DNA of 64,000 bases from Stieleria maiorica (GTDB lineage Bacteria > Planctomycetota > Planctomycetia > Pirellulales > Pirellulaceae), in NCBI RefSeq assembly GCF_008035925.1, contig NZ_CP036264.1, forward strand, positions 2,019,409-2,083,408, in the 5' to 3' direction. The position numbers and the translations under genes were made by a program. Positions 1-9,161 of this stretch are shown in pieces (the stretch's first letter is position 1; each line of letters begins with the position of its first letter). A model generated the notes under the pieces. That model ran no database searches. It saw nothing but the letters and a program-made list of their open reading frames with translations, and had not been told where the DNA came from.

Positions 1-1
1 G

Positions 2-2059
2 ACCTTCATTACCGAATCACATTCCGAACCGGAAACGCCGTCGCTGGAGCGGCGCGAGGACAACGACGAACCCAAAGAATCGTGGTTGTCGGACCGTTGG
101 GCGGACGCGGGCGCCTGGATTTGCAGACGCCATCTGCTGGTGACCGCCGGCTGCCTGATCCTGTTGGTCGCCGCCGCGATGGGGCTGCCCAAGATCAAGA
201 CGTCCGTCCAGTTGCTGAAACTGTTCGACGAAAATGCACGGATCATCCGCGACTACGCTTGGCTGGAAAGCAATTTCGGCAAACTGGTGCCGATGGAATT
301 GGTGCTGCGTGTGCCGCCGTCGATGCAGCTTGAAACCATCGCCGAAGCGGCCGCGGCGACCGAGTCAAACGGCTTGGCCGACGTGGCATCAGCCGACGGC
401 TCTGACCCTGAAACGACCTCGGCCGATTCCGCGTTGCCACTGAATGTGTTGGAGCGGGTCGAAGCCGTCGCGCGGGTCAGCTCGGTCGTGCACCGAACAC
501 TCGGCGAACCAGGGTTGGACATCGTCGGATCGACGACCGCCGTCAACACATTTTTGAAACCCCTGCCCGGCGTGACCAACAGCTGGAATCCGGTTCGATC
601 CCAGTACATCACCGAATTGAACCAGGGCCGTGCTGAATTGCTCGCCAACGACTATGTCCGCTTGGAAAAAGCTGGTCCCTACGCGGGCAGCGAACTGTGG
701 CGGATCAGTTTGCGGGTCGGGGCGCTGGCAGACGTCGATTACGGGCAATTCATCAAGACGCTGCGTGTTTCCGTCGAACCGGTGCTGCGTGCCTATGACA
801 CTCGCGAAGAGCTGCTTGACAAGATCGCGGCGGCCGATGCGAGCGGCGGGAAACAGCCCGTCATCGTGATGCTGGGCGCCCCGCGGCCGAGTCCGCTGGC
901 GGAAACCGAACTGGTGGACTTGAGCGACGATCCAGATCTGGCCAGTGAAGATCGGATCCGAACGCGTTCAATCTATCTGTCGGTGTTGGAAGAACTACTC
1001 CGCGGCGAGCGATTGCGCGAACCGATTTGGGTCGACCACCTCTCGACGGAAAAACCGATCGATATCGGCGGCGAGCGTTGGAACAAGGTGATCGACATCG
1101 CGGATGTCGTCGTCTGGGTGGGCGAAGATCCGGCCCCGCGGGCCGCCTTGGCCGACGCCAAAACCTTGATCGACGCGCAAGGGATTTTCGCCAAATCGAT
1201 CAGCCATGAATTGATCGACGATACGATTCCCGAAGTGGCCGGCTCGGGCGCGATGCAGGTCGTTTACACGGGAGTGGTCCCGGTGGTCTACAAAGCCCAG
1301 CGGACGTTGTTGGGCAGCCTGGTCGAATCGATCGCATTGGCGTTTGTTTTGATCTCCGTCGTGATGGTGGTCTTGCTCAATCCGGCTCGCACGCCGCTGC
1401 GAATGCTGGGACCGGTCAGTTTCGGTTCGGGGCTCGGTGCAGGCGTCGTCTCGATGATCCCCAACATGTTCCCCGTCTTGCTGGTGTTCGGGTTGATGGG
1501 GCACTTTGGTCGGCTGGTCGATATCGGAACCATGATGACGGCATCGGTCGCGATGGGCGTGGCGGTCGACGACACCATTCACTTCCTCAGCTGGTTCCGT
1601 TCCTACTTGGATCGCGGCTTCGATCGCATCAAGGCGGTGGAAATGACGTACCGTCGTGTCGGGCCGGCGATGACGCAAACGACCATCGTCGGCGGGCTCG
1701 GCCTGTTCGTGTTCGCCCTCTCGACGTTCACGCCGACACAGCGATTCGGAACGTTGATGCTGGTGTTGCTGGTCGCAGCCCTGGTCGGAGACCTGATCTT
1801 GCTGCCCGCATTGCTGGCCGGTCCTTTTGGAAAACTGTTCCGACCACGCGTCGGATCCAAGGGCGCTTCGGGTGTCAGCGACGATGAATTGGCGCTGCTG
1901 CAACCCGACGGCGACGGCCCCGATGGCGGCGCGTCGCAACCCGTCGAAGACGAACCCGCCGCGGCCACGTTGGCGATCGACAAAGAATCGCTGCCGAGTC
2001 TGAAGCTGCATTCGCCCTCTCGCCGAACCGATCGGCCGCACCGGATGAAAGGCCGGTAG
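2..2059 (+). CDS. RND/MMPL-family transporter, C-terminal part (5' end outside window)
   Basis: The frame is open from the first bases, so the gene begins upstream; the TTG near position 86 is not a convincing start. Visible architecture: one hydrophobic helix near visible residues 40-60, a large extracytoplasmic domain of about 350 residues, then five closely spaced helices. The last block contains the stretch GVAVDDTIHFLSWFR, typical of the RND superfamily exporter/MMPL fold, with its Asp pair in the membrane. This matches the second half of a 12-helix RND protein, so the first half should lie upstream. Such proteins use the proton gradient to move lipids or hydrophobic compounds across the inner membrane; the substrate cannot be told here. 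The C-terminal 80 residues are a charged cytoplasmic tail. Family assignment is firm, substrate unknown. Confidence 0.88.
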   Translation, partial: TFITESHSEPETPSLERREDNDEPKESWLSDRWADAGAWICRRHLLVTAGCLILLVAAAMGLPKIKTSVQLLKLFDENARIIRDYAWLESNFGKLVPMELVLRVPPSMQLETIAEAAAATESNGLADVASADGSDPETTSADSALPLNVLERVEAVARVSSVVHRTLGEPGLDIVGSTTAVNTFLKPLPGVTNSWNPVRSQYITELNQGRAELLANDYVRLEKAGPYAGSELWRISLRVGALADVDYGQFIKTLRVSVEPVLRAYDTREELLDKIAAADASGGKQPVIVMLGAPRPSPLAETELVDLSDDPDLASEDRIRTRSIYLSVLEELLRGERLREPIWVDHLSTEKPIDIGGERWNKVIDIADVVVWVGEDPAPRAALADAKTLIDAQGIFAKSISHELIDDTIPEVAGSGAMQVVYTGVVPVVYKAQRTLLGSLVESIALAFVLISVVMVVLLNPARTPLRMLGPVSFGSGLGAGVVSMIPNMFPVLLVFGLMGHFGRLVDIGTMMTASVAMGVAVDDTIHFLSWFRSYLDRGFDRIKAVEMTYRRVGPAMTQTTIVGGLGLFVFALSTFTPTQRFGTLMLVLLVAALVGDLILLPALLAGPFGKLFRPRVGSKGASGVSDDELALLQPDGDGPDGGASQPVEDEPAAATLAIDKESLPSLKLHSPSRRTDRPHRMKGR

Positions 2060-2173
2060 CAGTCCGCTGCAGCTTGGTTTTCGGGTAGTGGACGAGGCGA
2101 CGAGTTCATTCGCAGTGCGAACCGCAAGGACTCCTCGCGTCGTCCACGACGAATTACCCGATCCCGATGAGGG

Positions 2174-2219
2174 CTAACGAATGGATCCCACGGATGGCAA
2201 AGCGTACCCACGGATGAGA
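2174..2219. repeat. Dispersed repeat, copy 1 (partner at 24727-24772)
   Basis: A sequence containing GGATGGCAAAGCGTACCC followed by ACGGATG lies in the gap between the transporter and upp. Its reverse complement recurs with a few changes at 24727-24772, between two sulfatases. No coding potential is seen. The rest of the gap 2060-2343 holds nothing else recognisable. Confidence 0.6.
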
Positions 2220-2329
2220 CCACAAGAACTGGCGGGAAAAGGCGTGCACGAGGCCGCGCCGGTTCGAGCCGGTGACGTCGAATCGGCTACACTACGACCT
2301 CCAACTGCCTGACCAATCAGCTCGGCTTC

Positions 2330-2334
2330 GGGAG
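2330..2334 (+). promoter_or_regulatory. Ribosome binding site deciding the upp start
   Basis: GGGAG lies 9 bases before the GTG at 2344. The longer frame beginning at GTG 2272 would add 24 residues that the uracil phosphoribosyltransferase family lacks, so 2344 is preferred. Confidence 0.6.
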
Positions 2335-2343
2335 ACGCAATCG

Positions 2344-2985
2344 GTGAGTCTAGTCCAGCGTGTAGAACATCCACTAATCGACCATCACCTGTGCCGAATC
2401 CGTGACGCGGCGACGCCGCCGAGTGAATTTCGTGCCGCGGTCAACCGTCTGTCGATGATTCTGGGGGTTTCGGCAACGGTCGATCTGGCGACACGTCCGA
2501 AGCGGATCACCACACCGATCTGCGACACGACAGGGTACGAGTTGTCGGTTCACGTGGGAATCGTTCCCATCCTGCGCGCCGGCTTGGGCATGGTCGATCC
2601 GATTCTGGAGTTATTGCCCGACGCCTCGGTCTGGCACCTCGGGCTGTATCGCAACGAAGAAACGGCCGAACCGGTCGGGTACTACGACAAACTGCCTCGC
2701 GAAAACGCCCCCAACATCGCGCTTGTGGTCGATCCGATGTTGGCGACCGGCGGCAGCATCGACTTGGTGATTCGGCGGCTTCAGCGCTGGGGAGTGGACG
2801 AAATCCGCGTGCTCAGCCTGATCGCGTCGCAGCCGGGGATCGATCGCGTCGGGCGAGACTTTCCCGACGTCAAACTGTTCGTCGCGGCGATCGATCCGGA
2901 ATTGAACGAGCGTTCGTTCATCGTCCCCGGACTCGGCGATGCGGGCGATCGAATCTTTGACACCCCGCAAGGGGAGGGCCCGTAG
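2344..2985 (+). CDS. upp: Uracil phosphoribosyltransferase
   Basis: Pyrimidine salvage enzyme that makes UMP from uracil and PRPP in the cytoplasm. The 213-residue product has the usual family length when begun at GTG 2344. It carries the PRPP-binding loop VVDPMLATGGS near residues 136-146, the conserved VPILRAGLGM segment near residues 77-86, and a C-terminal GLGDAGDRIF match to the uracil-binding GD-AGDR motif. It stands alone between unrelated genes. Its last codons and TAG stop fall inside a dispersed repeat (see 2978-3058), so the natural C-terminus may have been altered slightly. Identity is firm. Confidence 0.95.
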   Translation: MSLVQRVEHPLIDHHLCRIRDAATPPSEFRAAVNRLSMILGVSATVDLATRPKRITTPICDTTGYELSVHVGIVPILRAGLGMVDPILELLPDASVWHLGLYRNEETAEPVGYYDKLPRENAPNIALVVDPMLATGGSIDLVIRRLQRWGVDEIRVLSLIASQPGIDRVGRDFPDVKLFVAAIDPELNERSFIVPGLGDAGDRIFDTPQGEGP

Positions 2986-3058
2986 GCTCGCGCCAAACGG
3001 CTGATAATCGTTTGAGATCAGCCGGTTCGCGCTAGCGCGAGCGGCCCTTAACTTAACG
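2978..3058. repeat. Dispersed repeat overlapping the upp stop codon
   Basis: The block GGCCCGTAGGCTCGCGCC with AACGGCTGAT after it is repeated near 57273-57305, and a related CAGCCGTTTAACGCCAG lies near 58503. In this copy the TAG stop of upp is part of the repeat. The second half of the copy here is the inverted partner, giving a hairpin around TGATAATCGTTTGAGATCA. Confidence 0.65.
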
Positions 3059-3065
3059 GCATTGA

Positions 3066-3140
3066 AACTTTGCCCCGCGCCGACCTCGGAGAGGACGGTG
3101 ACTGTACACCCCAATCGAAAATAAAGCTGCGGTAGACGAC
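3066..3140. repeat. Dispersed repeat of the 'GCCGACCTCGGAGAGGACG' family
   Basis: The core GCCGACCTCGGAGAGGACG and the end AAGCTGCGGTAGAC recur at 14398-14486, 36154-36310 and 45012-45165, in both orientations. It is non-coding and fills much of the upp to DUF1549 gap. Bases 3141-3415 hold no gene or repeat that I recognise. Confidence 0.7.
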
Positions 3141-3415
3141 GCGTGCAGCGGCCCTGGGAACAATGCTCAGGCATTTTGAACCCATTCTCATTGGAATCCG
3201 GCGGGGGATTGGGCCACAATGGTAAACTGTACATCCCACCGTGATGCCGAGTGCCGGTCTGCCGCGCGTTTGCCCCGCTGGCGCGTCTCGATTGTGACGA
3301 CCTCGCTCGGCCGCCCCCAGATTCACGGGGCGAGCCTCCACCCCCCCCGCCTCGAATCAACCGCCACTTGGGCTGACACCCTCGTGGGAAATTGCCCGCC
3401 CCCGGCGAGACCATT

Positions 3416-5857
3416 ATGAAGCCCCATTGTGAGTCCGTTTTGAAAATCAGCCTGCTGATCGCCGCCGCGTTGACCTGCCTGTCGGGGCCGATGGTCCGTG
3501 CGGCGACCACGAAAATTGACTTTCAAAAACAGATCCAACCGATTCTGGCAAAAAAATGCTACGCCTGCCACGGCCCCGATGAAGCGGAAAGCGGGTTGGA
3601 ATTCACCAGCCGCGATGCGGCGCTGGCAGAAACCGAATCGGGCAGCTTCGCCATCGTGCCGGGCGAAGTCGATGCGAGCCTGTTGATCGAGCGGATCACG
3701 ACCGAGGACGAATTCGAGCGGATGCCTCCCGAAGGTGATCCGGTCACCGAAGAAGAAGCCGCATTGCTGCGCGAGTGGATCGCCGCGGGCGCCGAATGGG
3801 AAAATCACTGGGCGTTTGAACCGCTTTCCGATCCGACGCCGCCAGAAGTTGCATCGGCCGAGTGGCAAGCCAATCCGATCGATGCATTCATCTACGATTC
3901 GCTCTCCAACGCCAACTTGAAGCCCAACGGTCCGGCAGGCAAACGTGAATTGATCCGCCGCGTCTATTATGACCTGACGGGTTTGCCGCCGGCCAAGGCC
4001 GAAGTTGACGCTTTCGTCGCCGATGATTCGCCGCAGGCATTCAAACGGGTGACCGAACACCTGCTCGATTCACCGCACTACGGCGAACGCTGGGGACGTC
4101 ATTGGTTGGACCTGGTTCGCTTTGCCGAGACCAATTCCTTTGAACGCGACGGCCCTAAAGCGAACGCGTGGAAGTTTCGCGATTATGTCATTCGGTCGTT
4201 CAACGAAGACAAACCGTACGACCAATTCATCCGCGAGCAGCTTGCCGGTGACGAATTGGATCAGGTGACCAAAGAGACGTTGACGGCCACCGGGTACTAT
4301 CGACTAGGCATCTGGGATGACGAGCCCGCCGACGAACTTCAGGCGCGTTTCGACGGCCTGGACGACATCATCCTGACCACCGGCCAGGTGTTCTTGGGAT
4401 TGACGATGAACTGTGCCCGATGCCACGACCACAAGATCGATCCGATCCCGCAGAAAGATTACTACAGCATGCTGTCGTTCTTCGAGGACCTCACGCCCTA
4501 CGCCAGCCGCAGCGATCTGAACACGTTCAGCCAGATCGACGTCAGCTCGGACGAATTGCGAGCACGCTATGCCGCCAACGACCAGCAACGTCGCTCGATC
4601 GAGCAACAGATGCAGGAGATCGAACAAATCGGGATCGCAAAGATGTCCGCCCCCGATCAACGCGCCACCGAAGGAGCCAAACGCGATCGCAACCGTGTCT
4701 TGAACGAAAAGCTGCAGGCGAATTTGACCGACCAGCAATGGGACCGATACCAGGAACTGAAAGAGCAACTCAAGGCGAACGCCAAAGAGTTGAAGGCGTT
4801 GCCCGAACGCGAACGAGTGATGGGATTGGCGACCTATCGCAAGATCGACGAGCCGACGTATGTGCTTTATCGCGGCAGCCCCCATTCGCCCAGCGATGAG
4901 GTTTCGCCCGCGTTCCCGACCCTGTTCGAAGACGCCCCGCCGGCGTTGCCCGACACCGAATCGACGACCGATCGTTCCGCCGGACGCCGACGCATTCTGG
5001 CCGATTGGATCGCCAGCGAAGACAACCGTTTGACCGCCCGCGTGATCGTCAATCGGATTTGGCAATTCCATTTCGGGCGCGGCATCGTTCGCAGCAGCAA
5101 CAACTTCGGACAACTCGGCACCCCGCCGACGCACCCCGAGCTGCTGGACTTCTTGGCCAACCGGTTCATGCAAGACGGCTGGAGCATCAAGAGTATGCAC
5201 CGGCTGATCCTGTCCAGCCGCGCCTATCAAATGTCCTCGCAAGGCAACGAGACGTCGTTGGCCGCCGATCCCGACAATGAATTGTTTTGGCGGTTCGATC
5301 CGCGACGTTTGAGCGCCGAAGAGATTCGTGATTCGATGCTTGCCGCCAACGGCTCGCTGAACACCGCGGTCTATGGGCCGAGCGTTTATCCGACGCTATC
5401 ACCCGAAGTGCTGGCCGGCCAATCCAAACCCGGCAGCGGTTGGGGCAAATCCAGCCAACGCGACCAGAATCGTCGCAGCGTCTACATCTACGTCAAACGA
5501 TCTCTGTTGACGCCGATGTTGTCCGCGTTCGATTTCCCCGATCCCGACCAGACGTGTGAAGCGCGATTCATGACGCTGCAACCGGCTCAAGCCCTTTCGC
5601 TGCTCAACGGTGACTTTGCGGCCCAGCAGGCCGCCAAGCTGGCCGACAGCGTGGAAGCATCCTCAGACGACAACCGCGAAATGGTCCGCCGTGTGATCCA
5701 GGCCGTCCTGGCCCGCGATGCGACCGACGCCGAGATCGCCGACGGTGATGCCTTGGTCACCCGCTTGCAAACACAACACGAATTGGACGCCGCGCGGGCC
5801 AAGACGCTGTATTGCCTGAGCGTGATGAACTGGAACGAATTTTTGTTTGTAGACTGA
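3416..5857 (+). CDS. Planctomycete cytochrome (PSCyt1) - DUF1549 - DUF1553 protein
   Basis: A secreted protein of about 813 residues. The ATG at 3416 starts a clear signal peptide (MKPHCESVLK, then a hydrophobic run to about residue 29); a longer frame from TTG 3392 adds nothing useful. A single c-type heme motif CYACH sits at residues 48-52 in the PSCyt1 domain, followed by DUF1549 (about 130-340, with the GRHWLDLVRFAETNSFERDG region) and DUF1553 (about 520-780, with ARVIVNRIWQFHFGRG). A mid-protein Gln/Glu-rich stretch may be a coiled coil. A DUF1501 gene follows after 14 bases, the standard planctomycete pair. The biochemical role of these pairs is not established; a periplasmic redox or polymer-degrading role is inferred. 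Confidence 0.93.
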   Translation: MKPHCESVLKISLLIAAALTCLSGPMVRAATTKIDFQKQIQPILAKKCYACHGPDEAESGLEFTSRDAALAETESGSFAIVPGEVDASLLIERITTEDEFERMPPEGDPVTEEEAALLREWIAAGAEWENHWAFEPLSDPTPPEVASAEWQANPIDAFIYDSLSNANLKPNGPAGKRELIRRVYYDLTGLPPAKAEVDAFVADDSPQAFKRVTEHLLDSPHYGERWGRHWLDLVRFAETNSFERDGPKANAWKFRDYVIRSFNEDKPYDQFIREQLAGDELDQVTKETLTATGYYRLGIWDDEPADELQARFDGLDDIILTTGQVFLGLTMNCARCHDHKIDPIPQKDYYSMLSFFEDLTPYASRSDLNTFSQIDVSSDELRARYAANDQQRRSIEQQMQEIEQIGIAKMSAPDQRATEGAKRDRNRVLNEKLQANLTDQQWDRYQELKEQLKANAKELKALPERERVMGLATYRKIDEPTYVLYRGSPHSPSDEVSPAFPTLFEDAPPALPDTESTTDRSAGRRRILADWIASEDNRLTARVIVNRIWQFHFGRGIVRSSNNFGQLGTPPTHPELLDFLANRFMQDGWSIKSMHRLILSSRAYQMSSQGNETSLAADPDNELFWRFDPRRLSAEEIRDSMLAANGSLNTAVYGPSVYPTLSPEVLAGQSKPGSGWGKSSQRDQNRRSVYIYVKRSLLTPMLSAFDFPDPDQTCEARFMTLQPAQALSLLNGDFAAQQAAKLADSVEASSDDNREMVRRVIQAVLARDATDAEIADGDALVTRLQTQHELDAARAKTLYCLSVMNWNEFLFVD

Positions 5858-5871
5858 CTGACGGAACTGAA

Positions 5872-7323
5872 ATGAAAAATCAAACGCGAAACTTTTGCGG
5901 CCGAACGCGTCGTGAGTTCCTCTGGCAAACCGGTGGCGGCTTCGGCGCCGCGGCACTGTCATCGATGCTCTCGCAAGACGGCTTTCTGTCGGCGTCGGAT
6001 TACGTCAGCGGTGCCAACCCCTTGGCCGCACGACCGCCGCACTTCGCCCCCAAAGCGAAAAGCGTGATCTTCTTGTTCATGTATGGCGGCCCCAGCCACA
6101 TCGATACCTTCGATTACAAGCCCAAGATGACCGGCATGGACGGCAAGACCGTCGATGTGAAGACGTTCGGCCGCGGCGGGCGCAAAAGCGGCGGTCGGAT
6201 CGTCGAACCGCGTTGGGAGTTTTCTCAGTACGGGCAATGCGGCAAGTACGTCAGCACGCTGTTCCCCAACTTGGCCAACCACGTCGATGACATCGCATTC
6301 TTGCATTCGATGACCGCGGATTCTCCGATCCACGGTTCGGCGATGCTGATGATGAACAGCGGAAAAATCCTCTCCGGCAGCCCCGCACTGGGATCCTGGG
6401 CGACCTACGGCCTGGGTTCGGTCAACGAAAACCTGCCCGGTTATGTCGTCATGCTGGACCCCAAGGCTGGCCCGATCAGCGGCGCAAAGAATTGGAGCAG
6501 CGGCTACATGCCGGCGACCTATGCGGGAACCGTCTTCCGCACCAAAGGTGCACCGATCTTGAATCTGGATCGCCCCAAAGGCATGTCGCAAGACGTGCAA
6601 CGCGAGTTGATCGATTCGATCCAAACTGCCAACCAACGGCATATGGAAACCCGCAGCGACAACGATGATTTGGCATCTCGGATCGCCAGCTATGAACTCG
6701 CCTATAAAATGCAATCGGCTGCCCCCGAAGCCGTCGACTTGTCGACCGAAGACCAGCGGACGCTGTCGATGTACGGGATCGATCGCGAAGAGACCAACGA
6801 CTTCGGCACCCGTTGTCTGATCGCCCGTCGTCTGGTCGATCGCGGTGTTCGCTTCGTCCAACTCTACAGCGGCGGGGCACACAACGACGACAACTGGGAC
6901 GCCCACGGCGACTTGGAACTGAACCACAATCGACACGCCGGACGAACCGACCTGCCGATCGCGGCGCTGTTGACCGACTTGAAACAACGCGGAATGTTGG
7001 ACGAAACACTGGTGGTTTGGGGCGGCGAATTCGGCCGCCAGCCGACCGCCGAATACGCCAAAGGCTCTGGACGCGACCACAATTCGTTCGGGTTCACGAT
7101 GTGGATGGCCGGCGGCGGCATCAAGGGCGGCATGTCGTTCGGGACCACCGACGAACTCGGCTCGGCCGCCGTCGAAAACCCGCTGCACGTCAAGAACATG
7201 CACGCGACCGTGTTGCACCTGATGGGACTGGACCCCAACCATCTGTCGTACTTCTACGGCGGACTGGAACAAAAACTGGTCGGCGTCGAACCCGTCGATC
7301 CCATCCACGAAATCATCGCCTGA
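5872..7323 (+). CDS. DUF1501 family Tat-exported protein
   Basis: A 483-residue protein starting at ATG 5872, 14 bases after the DUF1549 gene and probably co-transcribed with it. The N-terminus has a twin-arginine signal with TRREFLWQTGG and a small-residue hydrophobic segment to about residue 45. The body belongs to the DUF1501 family, which shares the alkaline phosphatase/sulfatase-like fold; visible landmarks are FLFMYGGPSHIDTFDYKPKM near the start and LVVWGGEFGRQPTAEY plus GRDHN near the end. Export by Tat implies folding, and perhaps cofactor or metal loading, before transport. The function of the family is not established; pairing with the heme protein upstream is conserved among planctomycetes. 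Confidence 0.93.
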   Translation: MKNQTRNFCGRTRREFLWQTGGGFGAAALSSMLSQDGFLSASDYVSGANPLAARPPHFAPKAKSVIFLFMYGGPSHIDTFDYKPKMTGMDGKTVDVKTFGRGGRKSGGRIVEPRWEFSQYGQCGKYVSTLFPNLANHVDDIAFLHSMTADSPIHGSAMLMMNSGKILSGSPALGSWATYGLGSVNENLPGYVVMLDPKAGPISGAKNWSSGYMPATYAGTVFRTKGAPILNLDRPKGMSQDVQRELIDSIQTANQRHMETRSDNDDLASRIASYELAYKMQSAAPEAVDLSTEDQRTLSMYGIDREETNDFGTRCLIARRLVDRGVRFVQLYSGGAHNDDNWDAHGDLELNHNRHAGRTDLPIAALLTDLKQRGMLDETLVVWGGEFGRQPTAEYAKGSGRDHNSFGFTMWMAGGGIKGGMSFGTTDELGSAAVENPLHVKNMHATVLHLMGLDPNHLSYFYGGLEQKLVGVEPVDPIHEIIA

Positions 7324-7336
7324 TCTCCACTCAACC

Positions 7337-7396
7337 GTAGCTACCTTCGCCAGAAGGTGGATCCCCCGGGGGCCACGCTCTGGCGAGCGTAGCTAC
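7337..7396. repeat. Dispersed inverted repeat of the 'CTTCGCCAGAAGGTGG' family, copy 1
   Basis: Begins GTAGCTACCTTCGCCAGAAG and ends CTCTGGCGAGCGTAGCTAC, so the ends are imperfect inverted repeats around a CCCCCGGGGG centre. Other copies: 10272-10334, 12126-12186, 15884-15911 (half) and 20805-20870. Each lies between genes. The following bases up to 7494 include a short CTCACTCCCGACTC duplication. Confidence 0.75.
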
Positions 7397-7494
7397 ATCA
7401 AAGTCGCGCTGTCCAGCGAGACGACAAGCCACCTCGTGATGAGTGTGAAAGCCTCCTCACTCCCGACTCCTCACTCCCGACTCCCGCAACGCCC

Positions 7495-8910
7495 ATGAAA
7501 CTCCTCCCGCTGCTCGGCCTGCTCGCCATGTTCTTCGCGGGCTCCACCCATGCCGCCGCACCGCCCAACGTGTTGGTGATCTTGGCCGATGACTGCACCT
7601 ACAACGATCTGCCGATGTATGGCGGGGAAAACGCCAAGACGCCGAACCTGGATCGCTTGGCCAGCCAGGGGCTGACGTTCAACCGGGCCTTCTTGTCCGA
7701 AGCCATGTGCCAACCGTGCCGTGCCGAACTCTATTCGGGTCTGTACCCGATGCGCAACGGTTGTGCTTGGAACCACTCGGCCAGCCACAGCGACATCGAA
7801 AGCATGCCCCAGTACCTGGGCGCGGCGGGGTATCGCGTCGGACTGGCCGGCAAGGTTCACGTCCTGCCACGCCAAGCGTTTCCGTTTGAATCGGTCGGCG
7901 GCTTCGACAAAAACTGCGTCCGCGACCCCACGCAGCAGCACCAGATCGCCCCGGCCGCTGAATTCATGTCGCGAAGCGACGACCCGTTTTGTCTGGTCGT
8001 CGCACTCGTCGAGCCCCACGTGCCCTGGGTGATGGGGGACGCCAGCGCCTACCCGCCCAAATCGATCAAGCTGCCGCCGAACATCGCCGACACGCCGGAA
8101 ACCCGCCGCGCCTTCGGAGCCTACCTGGCGGAAATCACCTACATGGATTCCCAAGTCGGCCAATTGCTCGACACGCTCGATGCGACCGGCAAGGCCGATA
8201 ACACGCTGGTGCTGTTTTCGTCCGAGCAAGGGTCGCAGTACCCGGGCAACAAATGGACCAATTACAACACGGGCGTCCACACCGCGCTGATCGCGCGAAT
8301 GCCCGGCATCATCCAGCCAGGCAAGCGGACCGACGCCCTGGTTCAATACGCCGACGTCTTGCCGACGCTGATGGATTTGGCAGGCATCGAACACGAGGCG
8401 GAATTGTTCGACGGCACCAGCTTTGCCGATGTCCTGCGCGGTCAAACCGACCAGCATCGCCAGTACGTTTATGGCGTGCACAACAACGTCCCCGAAGGCC
8501 CCCCGTACCCGATCCGATCGATTAGTGACGGGCGATACCACTACATCCGCAACCTGCAGAATCAAAACCTGTACATCGAAAAACATTTGATGGGAATCAA
8601 AGGGAACGGAAAACTGAACAACATCTATTGGCAGACGTGGGTCTTTGAATCGTTCGATAACGAAAAAGCGTTGCGGCTGATCCAGCGTTATCAATTGCGT
8701 CCGTCGGAGGAATTGTTCGATTTGGAGAATGATCCCTACGAGATGAACAATCTGGCCGGCAGCTCCGGTGTCGCCGCGATCCAAACGAAGCTGAGTGGCC
8801 AGCTGGACGCTTGGCTTGACCAACAAGCCGATCCGGGAATCGAGCAAGACACGGTCGAAACCCACCGCGCCGCCAAGCAAGGCAACCACCGCTTTCGCCC
8901 CAAGCGGTAG
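7495..8910 (+). CDS. Secreted sulfatase (Cys-type, CQPCR motif)
   Basis: A 471-residue member of the alkaline-phosphatase-like sulfatase family. A signal peptide covers residues 1-20 (ends STHA). The metal-binding start motif NVLVILADDCTYNDLP follows, then the formylglycine signature C72-Q-P-C-R76, which fits the C-x-P-x-R rule with the less usual Cys in the fourth place. Later landmarks are GLAGKVHVLPRQAFP and the second metal site near LFSSEQGSQYPGNKW. The protein hydrolyses sulfate esters only if Cys72 is converted to formylglycine; no FGE or anSME gene is in the window. The general shape resembles heparan N-sulfatase-like planctomycete sulfatases, but the substrate is unknown. Confidence 0.93.
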   Translation: MKLLPLLGLLAMFFAGSTHAAAPPNVLVILADDCTYNDLPMYGGENAKTPNLDRLASQGLTFNRAFLSEAMCQPCRAELYSGLYPMRNGCAWNHSASHSDIESMPQYLGAAGYRVGLAGKVHVLPRQAFPFESVGGFDKNCVRDPTQQHQIAPAAEFMSRSDDPFCLVVALVEPHVPWVMGDASAYPPKSIKLPPNIADTPETRRAFGAYLAEITYMDSQVGQLLDTLDATGKADNTLVLFSSEQGSQYPGNKWTNYNTGVHTALIARMPGIIQPGKRTDALVQYADVLPTLMDLAGIEHEAELFDGTSFADVLRGQTDQHRQYVYGVHNNVPEGPPYPIRSISDGRYHYIRNLQNQNLYIEKHLMGIKGNGKLNNIYWQTWVFESFDNEKALRLIQRYQLRPSEELFDLENDPYEMNNLAGSSGVAAIQTKLSGQLDAWLDQQADPGIEQDTVETHRAAKQGNHRFRPKR

Positions 8911-8973
8911 GCTGAAGATTCTCTCCCACTGGGAGAGACGGCGTTTGCGCAGCAAGCAAACGCCAGAGAGGGC

Positions 8974-9153
8974 CCGCGTCTTGCGAAAGTCTTGGCGACT
9001 TCCGCTACGATCAAATCCTCTACCGTACGAGGGCCCCTCCGGGCCGTCGCCTCCGAAACGTACGATGGCCCTTCCGGGCCGTCGCTCGGTTGTCTTCGAC
9101 AACCGGATAAACCAATCCTCGAAGTCGCCTAAAGGCTAGACACCAACACTCGC
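8974..9153. repeat. Cluster of three dispersed repeats
   Basis: Between two convergent genes. It holds CTTGGCGACTTCCGCTAC (half of the GTAGCGGAA family), two tandem-like copies of a GGCCCTTCCGGGCCGTCGC element (9022-9087, partner at 51132-51160), and AAGTCGCCTAAAGGCTAGAC with ACCAAC (9122-9150, partner at 27677-27702). No gene is seen in 8911-9161. Confidence 0.6.
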
Positions 9154-9161
9154 GAGTAACC

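Noticed and set aside
995-2041. Long antisense ORF opposite the transporter
   Set aside because: Gln/Arg/His-rich product with no domain; it is the shadow of the plus-strand gene caused by high GC at third codon positions.
2272-2343. Longer upp start at GTG 2272
   Set aside because: It would add 24 residues absent from the family, and a good ribosome site precedes GTG 2344.
5959-7308. 449-residue antisense ORF opposite the DUF1501 gene
   Set aside because: Same artefact: no start or ribosome site, biased composition and no recognisable family.
7471-9102. 543-residue antisense ORF opposite the first sulfatase
   Set aside because: Composition of a codon-shadow and overlap with a gene with a clear sulfatase motif and signal peptide.
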